This document shows positions 56,921 through 64,000 of a DNA stretch of 64,000 nucleotides, piece after piece. The notes under the pieces are model-generated. The model searched no databases and was not told where the DNA came from. It worked only from the letters and a program-made list of their open reading frames with translations. Positions within the stretch are counted from its first letter, which is position 1; each line of letters starts with the position of its first letter. Source of the DNA: Diacronema lutheri (taxonomy: Eukaryota; Haptophyta; Pavlovophyceae; Pavlovales; Pavlovaceae); contig JAGTXO010000005.1 of the NCBI GenBank assembly GCA_019448385.1, positions 186,001 through 250,000 on the forward strand, written 5' to 3'. A program made the position numbers and the translations under genes.

Positions 56921-59064
56921 TCAGTAGCGGCCGTAACCACCGCTCGGCCCGCCGCCTTGCATGCCGCCGCCGCCCGTGCAGCGATCGTATGGGTTGTACC
57001 TATTCGCCGCGCCAGGCCTCATCCCGCGTTCGGGCCCGAGCGTTTCATCCTGCCCGCCGCCATACTGGCCGCCGGCCTGCGCGCCGCCGGCTCCGCCGCC
57101 ACCGCCGCCCATACCACCGCCGCCGCCCATGCCCATCACGCCCATGCCCATCATCGCCATGTTCTGGTAGCCGCCGTAGCCCATCGCCGCGTTCGCGTAC
57201 GCAGCAGCCGGGAAGCCGCCAAACGCGCCGTAGCCGCCGCCGCCTCCGCCGGCGCCGTAGCCGCCGTAGCCGCCGCCGCCATACCCGCCGGCCGCGCTGC
57301 CGCCGTACCCGCCCTGCCCACCGCCGCCGTAGCAGCTCACGCCGGCGCCATTGTAGCAGCCGCCCATAGCGCCCATCTGCGCGCCACCCCCGTAGCCCAT
57401 GCCGCCGCAGCCGCAGCCCACGCGCACCGGCAAGGGTGGCATGTCGCGCGCGCCCACGCACCCGCCGCGCGCCGGCGGCATTGTGCCCTCGCGGCTCGGG
57501 CCGGTCAGCGGCTTGCCTCCCCTGCCCGTCACCTGCGAGTGTTGTGCGCGAGGCGCGGCGTGCGGCCGAGCGGTGGCGACGGCGCGCGCGCAGCGGCGCG
57601 TGAGCGGCGGTAGGGGAGGGGCACGGCCGCACGGCATTGCACGCGTCGAGCGCCGCACGGTGCGGGCGCGATGGGCGGGGGCGGCGTCGCGGCCGCGCCT
57701 TTTTAGCCTTGACGCGACCGTTATCCATCTGGGTCGTAAATTCCACCTCGTCACCCTCCGCCAGCTCGCGGTAGCCCGTCGAGACGATCACGGACTGGTG
57801 GACGAAGATGTCCGTGTCACCGTCCTCCGGCTTGATGAACCCAAAGCCTTTGTCCGACCGCCACTTGACGACGACGCCCTTGATCGGCACCTCGGCGCCC
57901 CACACGCCGCGTAACGGCCCTCGGTTCGGGCCCGTAACGTTCGCTGCTTTGAAACGGCCATCCTCGGCGAGGATCACCTGTCGACCGCGGCGCAGGGCGC
58001 CCAGAGCACGGCACGAGCGCGCGCGTCGCGTGGGCGGGCGCAGCGCGCCGCTCGTGTGCTCGGCGCGCGCGTCGGACATTGCGCGCGCGCGGCGCGCTGG
58101 GTGCGTTCGCGCGAACCTCATACTCAACGGGCTCGTTCTCCGTCAAGCAGCGGTAGCCTTCGGACGTGATCGACGTGTGGTGGACGAAAATGTCGTCGCC
58201 GCCGCCGTCTGGCGCGATGAATCCAAAGCCTTTGCTATCTGAGCCATCGCAGGAAACGGCACGGGCGGCGGCGCCAAGCGGGCGCGGTGCATTGCGCGCG
58301 CAACGCAAGCCGATCGCGGGCAACGGCCGGTCCACGCCGCAAGGCGGGAGCGCAGCCCACGCGCGAGCGACGGGCGGGGCGGTTGGGGGTCGCAAGCATC
58401 GGCGCATGAGCGGCGATCGCGCGCGTTGGGGTGCCCAGCGCGCGCACATGCGGAAAAGAACGCGCGCACGACAGGGGTGGAGGACCGCCGCGCTCGCAGC
58501 GCCAGGCGCGGGGAGTGCGCGGCGCAACCAACCGTTCCAGCTGCGCGCGATCCCGGTCTGCACGCCCTGCGGCGCCTCGTTGCCATGCACGTCGCGCAGC
58601 GCACCGTCGCCGCGCGGCGCGTCGTCGCGCGACACGTCGTCGCGCGGCGCGTCGTCGCGCGGCGCGTCGAGGCGCGGCGCGTCGTCGAGCGGCGCGTCGT
58701 CGCGCGGCGCGTCGTCGCGCGGCGCGTCGTCGCGCGGCGCGTCGTCGCGCGGCGCGTCGTCGCGCGGCGAAGCGTTAGATGCCAAACGGTCGTGCGCATC
58801 GTCCCGCGCGCCGTCGTCGGCGTCGCGCCTGTCGTCCTCATCCTTGCTAGCGTCGCGGCGCCGGCCGCGGGCTTCCGCATCCGAGTCGTCGTCGTCGCCG
58901 CGCCTGCGCCGGCTGGCGTGCCGGGGCTCGCGCTCGTCGTCGTCGTCATCGCGCGCGTCGGGACGCTCAATATCTTCCTCGAGCGGCACAGGCTGCGCCT
59001 CCGGCTCCGCCGCGTCGATCGCCTCGGCGTCCGCCTCAGCGGCCGGTGTCGCGTCGTCTACCAT
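56921..59064 (-). CDS. Double cold-shock-domain, glycine-rich RNA-binding protein
   Basis: Starts [20 protein letters not shown] and has a long Asp/Arg-rich acidic region with about ten RDDAP repeats. The first cold-shock domain spans a splice: IARSWN joins [20 protein letters not shown] and [19 protein letters not shown]. The second is [20 protein letters not shown] with [20 protein letters not shown] and [21 protein letters not shown]1 (KGFGFI) and RNP2 (DIFVH) are intact in both. The C-terminus is glycine/tyrosine-rich ([28 protein letters not shown]). The plan resembles Y-box and plant glycine-rich CSD proteins that bind single-stranded RNA/DNA; RNA chaperone activity is inferred. Confidence 0.82.
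58600..58775 (-). repeat. 15-bp coding repeat, about ten units
   Basis: gcgcgtcgtcgcgcg is repeated in tandem with few substitutions; on the minus strand it encodes RDDAP pentapeptides in the acidic N-terminal region of the cold-shock-domain protein. Confidence 0.88.
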
Positions 59065-59115
59065 GGTGGCAAGACACGGCAGATCGAGTGGGGAGTGATC
59101 AGAGCAGAGGAGCGA

Positions 59116-60772
59116 ATGAAAAAGAGCGCCCAAAACCAAAAAGGGCGAGCGGGAGGGGAGGGCCCGGGCGCATATTCGGACGGAAGCATGGCCGACCGCG
59201 TTGGCGCGCTCCTGAACGCGTCCAAGGAAAACGACGTGCCAAGCATCCGCCGGCTGCTCGAGGCGAACGCCTCGCCAGACGCGGCCAATGTGATCAATCA
59301 GTCGGCGCTCCACATCGCCAGCCTGTGGGGCTCGATGGACGCCGTGCGGCTCCTCGTCGGCGCAGGCGCATCTGTGAACGCGGCCAATCGCTTTGGCGCG
59401 ACGCCGCTGCATTGCGCGGCGCAGCGCGGGCAGGCGGAGGTCGGGCGCTTTCTTGTGCAGCACGGTGCCAACACGGCCACCGTTGCGGGCAACGGCCTCG
59501 CGCCCTACGAGATGTGCGCAGACCCGCTTTTGTGGTCTGCGTTCGGCTCACCGCGCACGGAGCTGCACGCCGCCGCCGCCGCGCCCGATCCCGTACCGGC
59601 GCTCGAGGCGGTGCTCGCGTCGGCGGACGCGAGTGTGGATTCGATAGACGAGCGCGGCGACACGGCGCTCGCCATCGCTGCACGCCGCTGCCACGTGCCC
59701 GCGTGCATGCTCCTGCTCGAGCTCGGCGCGAACATGGACGTGCTCAACCGCGACGGCCTCGCGCCGCTGCATGGCGTCGTCGCGCTGCCGCTGCTGCCGC
59801 TCGACGCGCCTGTGGGCACGCCGACGCGCGCGCAGATCGGCGCGACCGTGCGCCTCCTCCTCGACAAGCGCGCTGATCCAAATTGTTTCACTCAAGCCAA
59901 GGGCGTGTACTCTTCGGGCTCTTGGGAGAGGCGCGAAGCGGACGGTTCCAAATCCGTCGTCTCGTCCGCCGGCGTGAGCTGCCTACACCTGGCCGTGGAG
60001 GTGCGCGCCGGCGCGTGGCACCGGCCGGTGCGCTTCGGAGGCGGCGCCCTGGGCGCCCACGCACCCGACCGCCGCCACCGCACCGCCGCGCCTGTCCGCG
60101 CGCTGCGCGCACGCGCGCTTGTCGGGCACAGGCGAGCGCCGATGCGCCCGACGTCGTGGAGCTGCTGCTGGACGCGGGCGCGCAGCTCGACGCGCGCAGC
60201 GGCGGCGCGCTCGCCACCCCTCTTCACGTGGCCATCGACCTCGGCTTCATGGCCATCGCAGCCATGCTGCTCGCGCGCGGCGCCGACCCGGACGCGGGCA
60301 ATCGCGACATTGGCGCGGACAACTCGTTGTTGCATTCGGCAGCGCAGAGCGCAGACATGCCGCTCGCCCGGCTGCTGCTTGACGCGCACGCTGACGTCAA
60401 CAAGTGCGGCAAAGGCGGATTGCGACCACTACACATGGCTGCGCGCTCAAGTACGCTGCGCTACGCTGCGCTACGCTGCGCGCGGCGGCGCCGCTGCCTG
60501 CGCGCGGCTTCGCGCCGCCTGCGCGCACCCGCCATCACCTGCGGTGCACGCCCGCCCTCGCGCGCCGCGCGCGTGCGCTGCGCGCGCGCGCGCTGCGCTG
60601 CCCACCGGCAGGCACCGCGGCGTTCGTCCAGCTCCTGCTTGACGCGGGCGCTGACGCGTCCGCCACAGATGCGCGCGGGAAGGCGCCCGCGGATTACGCC
60701 GCGGCAAACCCCCGGCAGGCGCCCGTGCTCGAGCTGTTGCGCGCGGCCTGCTCGGGGCCTGCACCTGCATGA
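59116..60772 (+). CDS. Ankyrin-repeat protein
   Basis: Exons 59116-60000, 60132-60450 and 60612-60772 give 454 aa. The ATG at 59188 ([20 protein letters not shown]) is an alternative start. At least seven ankyrin repeats are visible, for example [100 protein letters not shown] and [20 protein letters not shown]. There is no other domain, so a protein-interaction scaffold is all that can be said. The second intron contains three tandem gctgcgctac units. Confidence 0.8.
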
Positions 60773-60989
60773 GGGGCTGAGGGCCCTCGAGCCAGGAGGC
60801 ATGTCGCGCGTGGAGGCGTGTAAGCATGGCGGCCCGGCGTTGGCCACGCACGCGTTCGCGAGGCTCGTCAGGGAGGCCGTGATGAGCCTGAGGTGCTCGC
60901 GACGCCGAGCTCGACTGTTGACTGGTCGGAGGCACAGCCGCACAGCGGCACAGGCCGACAGGCGTTGGGCGGATGGGCGACGGAACACG

Positions 60990-63711
60990 ATGGCGGACTG
61001 GAGTCGCGGCGGGGTTCGAGTGTGCGTGCGGTTTCGGCCGCAGAACGCGTTGGAGGCTTCGGAGGGCGGCAGGCCGTGTGTGGAGCACCGCTCCGATGAG
61101 ACCTGCGATGTCGGCGGGACCAGCTGCTTCACGTTTGACCGAGTCTTCCCGGCCGGCACGCCGCAGGACGATGTATACAACTTCTCCGCGCGCGAGGTCG
61201 TCGAGTGCGTGCGGCGCGCCACGCTGCATCGGGTCGCGCGACCGGCGCCGACCTGGCCGCACCTCGTCGCCCGCGCAGGTCCGTCCTCGACGGCGTCAAC
61301 GGCACGGTGATTGCGTACGGCCAAACGTCCTCGGGCAAGACGTTCACGATGGAGGGCGACATGGACGACGAGGCGCAGCGCGGCGTCGTACCGCGCATGG
61401 TGCGCACGCTCTTCGCGGGCGTCGCGGCCGCGCCGCCCACCATCGAGTTCATCATCGGCGTCTCGATGCTTGAGATTTACCTCGAGAGGATCCGCGACCT
61501 CCTCGCGGCGCGCCCCGACGGCGACGCCGTCGAGCACGCCTCGCTCGCGATCCACGAGGAGCGCGGCGGCGGCGTCTACGTGCAGGGGCTCTCGCAGGAG
61601 TGGGTGTCGTGCGAGGCCGACGTGTACGCGCTCCTCCGGCGTGGCGCGCGCGGCCGCGTGACGAGCGCGACGCGGATGAACGAGGGGTCGTCGCGTTCGC
61701 ATTCCGTCGTGCTGGTGTTTGTCAGACAGCGCGAGGTCACGACGGGCTCGGTGAAGACGGGCAAGCTCTGCCTCGTCGACTTGGCGGGGTCCGAATCGGT
61801 CGGCAAGACGCTCGCGCGGGGCACGCAGCTCGCCGAGGCCAAGACGATCAACAAGAGTCTTTCGGCGCTCGGCAACGTGATCAACGCGTTGACCGCCGAC
61901 TGTGCCACCGACAGCGGGAGCGGCGGTGGCGGCGGGGCCGCGGGCACACCGTCTGCAGCCGCTCGGCACGTGCCGTACCGGGACTCGAAACTGACGCGCG
62001 TGCTGCAGGTGAAGCTGGCTCGCGCGCGCCCTCGCCCCGTCCCCGTCGGTTCGCCGGCGGCTCGCGCGCGCAGCGCCACGTGTGCGGCGTGTGGCCGCAC
62101 GGCGGCGCGCACGGGGTGCGCGCGGGCGCGCCGCACGGCGCACAGCGCACGGCGCCTGGCTCGCGCCGTTCGCTCGCACGCCGCCGCCGCACCCCTATGC
62201 GCATACGCTACGCTGCGCTTGTTCCCCTCCCAACCGCCACCGGCGCCGGCGTCGCGCGCGCGCGCGCGTAGGAGTCGCTCGGCGGCAACGCGCGCACGGC
62301 GCTGATCGTCACGTGCTCAAGCAGCAGCTACAACCTTGACGAAACCCTTTCGTCGTTGAAATTCGGCCAGCGCGCCAAGCGGATGCGCAACAGGCCCGTC
62401 GTCAATCGCGAGCTCTCGTCGGCCGAGTACAAGAAGCTGCTCCTTGCCGAGCAGCGCACGGCGCGCGCGCTTGCTGACGAGCTCGAGCTGCTCAAGTTGG
62501 CGCTTGCCGACGCGCACGCCGAAGGCGCCAACGGTGCCGACGGCGCCGACGGCGCGCCCGTCGGCGCGGACGGCGCGGACGGAGGCGCGCCGGCCTCGCG
62601 CAGCGCGGCGGAGAGCGCGCGCGCCATTGTCGAGCGCCTTGTGAGCGAGCGCGACCGCCGCGCTGCGGCCGAGGCGGACGCGCGCGCGCTGCGCGAGGCG
62701 CTCGCCGCCGCCGACGCGCGCTTGGCCGACGCGCGCGCAGAGCTTGGCGCAGTCGGCGAGGCGAGCGCCTTGTTGGAGGCGGAGAACGACGAGTTGCTCG
62801 AGAGGCTCGCGCGCGCGGAGGTCGAGCTCGCGCGCGCCGCGACCGAGCGCGCGCGCCTCGCCGCCGCCGCGGCGGACGAACGCTCGGCGGCCGAGCGCGC
62901 ACGCGCGGCGGCAGAGAGCGCGGACCGTGTGCGCCTCGAGGGCGAGCCGGGCGCCGAGCGCGCGCGCACGGCGCGGGCCGGCACGGCTTCGCCGCCGTCG
63001 CCGCCGCGCCAGATGGTCGAGCGCGGCGTGAGCGCCATCTTCGAGCCCGCTGCGCTGGTCGAGGCCGCCGCCGCCGCCTCCGACACCGACGTTAGCGGGG
63101 GCGCGCAGTGGCCGCCGGCCTGGGGCGGCGGCCATCGTGGCAGCGCCGAGCACACGACACCAGCTGACGTCGGCTCGGAACGCGCGCGCGCGGGCTCGCG
63201 CGGCGGCGATGGTGACGGCGACGGCGGCGTCGTGGACACGCTGCAGCTCGAGGCGCGGCTGGTGGCCGCGCAGCGCGAGATCGAGGCCCTGATGTCCGGA
63301 CTGCGAGACAAGATCAGCCGGACAATCGAGCTCGAGATCGCGCTCGACGCGCAGCGCGAGCTGCACCGCCGCGCGCTCGACTCGGTCGGCGCGTGGGGCG
63401 TATATGACGAGCTCGAGAAGCTGGACGGCCGGTATAAGGCGCTCGCGCAGCAGCACGACGCCGCCGCCGTGGAGCACCGCGCGACGCTCGCGCGGCTGCA
63501 CGACGTCGAGTCGCGGCTCGCGCGCGCCGAGGGCCGCACCGAGGCGCCCGAGCATGCCGCCGCCAGCGGCGAGCAGGGCGAAGGCGCGCTGATCGGCGCT
63601 GGCGAGCCTCGGGCCCAGCCGCATGCGCGATTGCGCTCGCACGTGCTCAAGCCGCGGCCGACGCTGCGTGGGGGTGGTGCGCACGTCGTGGCGCAAACGG
63701 ACGATTGGTGA
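60990..63711 (+). CDS. Kinesin, N-terminal motor with coiled-coil tail
   Basis: Exons 60990-61204, 61280-62008 and 62280-63711 give 791 aa. Motor motifs are complete: GVRVCVRFRPQNALE at the start, VIAYGQTSSGKTFTMEGDMD (P-loop), MNEGSSRSHSVVLVFV (switch I), LCLVDLAGSESVGKT (switch II), TINKSLSALGNVINAL, YRDSKLTRVLQ and DETLSSLKFGQRAKR. The neck (NRPVVNRELSSAEYKKLLLA) and a long alanine-rich coiled coil follow, then a second coil (VAAQREIEALMSGLRDKISR). The N-terminal motor implies plus-end-directed transport; the sequence is closest in feel to kinesin-1 heavy chain, but the subfamily is not certain. Confidence 0.9.
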
Positions 63712-64000
63712 GTGGCGAACGGTAGGGACCTCGGCCGGCTGGCCCCTCCATTCATTCTCCCCGACGTCCAGACGGCCACCAGACTCACTTCGAACAGCCG
63801 CGCAGCCACTGCAGCTCGTAAAGGTGGCCCGCAGCCGCACCCCGCGCCGCGCGCACACCTTGGCACGTGCAGTTTTCCCGCCACTGAATGCCCGCCCTCC
63901 CCGGCTTCATTCACGCCTCACACAGGCACGGCGTTCTTGACGAGCAGCGGCTCGTGAGACGAAGCTGCTTTCAGCACATCGCCCCAGTGGATCCTGCTGT
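63712..64000. other. 3' flank of the kinesin gene, no feature seen
   Basis: Nothing with coding character or repeat structure could be supported in these 289 bp. Confidence 0.4.

Noticed and set aside
59883-61310. 475-codon frame linking ankyrin and kinesin genes
   Set aside because: It runs through two introns and an intergenic region; splice sites and motifs show two separate genes.

Overview
This is a gene-dense, very GC-rich stretch of nuclear DNA from a eukaryotic alga. Evidence for that: spliceosomal introns of about 50-900 bp with GTGCG-type donors (several donors are GC), plastid-type enzymes (coproporphyrinogen oxidase, UPF0301/AlgH-like proteins with N-terminal leaders, CRY-DASH), mitochondrial LYR proteins, a hybrid histidine kinase and a plant-type B3 domain. 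The base composition, GC-AG introns and gene mixture fit a haptophyte best. That is an inference, and a pelagophyte or another GC-rich secondary alga is possible.

Layout. 1-7.3 kb: Myb protein (cut by the window edge), ceramide synthase, a small membrane protein, a PAP/inositol-phosphatase-like enzyme and FAM91. 7.3-12.5 kb: a mobile-element island with a PIF/Harbinger-type transposase, its probable partner ORF, a tandem copy of the FAM91 5' end, AT-rich gtgaaaattttcac palindromes and a cysteine-rich orphan gene. 12.5-22.6 kb: a centrosome-type coiled-coil gene head to head with a GEX1/Brambleberry-type karyogamy gene, then a multi-KH RNA-binding gene head to head with an AlgH-like gene. 22.7-34 kb: an unrecognised gene carrying an unusual minisatellite, Arb2/FAM172, CRY-DASH, dienelactone hydrolase, RlmN with an S4 domain, a PSMG1-like chaperone, a ZPR1-related protein and UBL5/HUB1. 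34.5-45 kb: hybrid histidine kinase, GHMP kinase, BUD23, a coiled-coil protein, a B3 protein and a Tudor/Agenet-like protein. 45.1-45.7 kb: a Mutator-like element with perfect 51-bp terminal inverted repeats. 45.7-64 kb: CBS-domain protein, coproporphyrinogen oxidase, biotin ligase, a secreted-type protein, a small basic mitochondrial-type protein, LYRM5/ETFRF1, an NmrA-like dehydrogenase, a double AlgH protein, an EF-hand-like protein, a second LYR protein, a double cold-shock-domain protein, an ankyrin protein and a kinesin.

Almost every gene is paired head to head with a neighbour, with only 38-110 bp between the two start codons, so short bidirectional promoters appear to be the rule. Exon boundaries given below were derived by hand from splice motifs and reading-frame continuity; where several exons are listed they add up to an open frame. 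No rRNA or tRNA gene or CRISPR array was seen.
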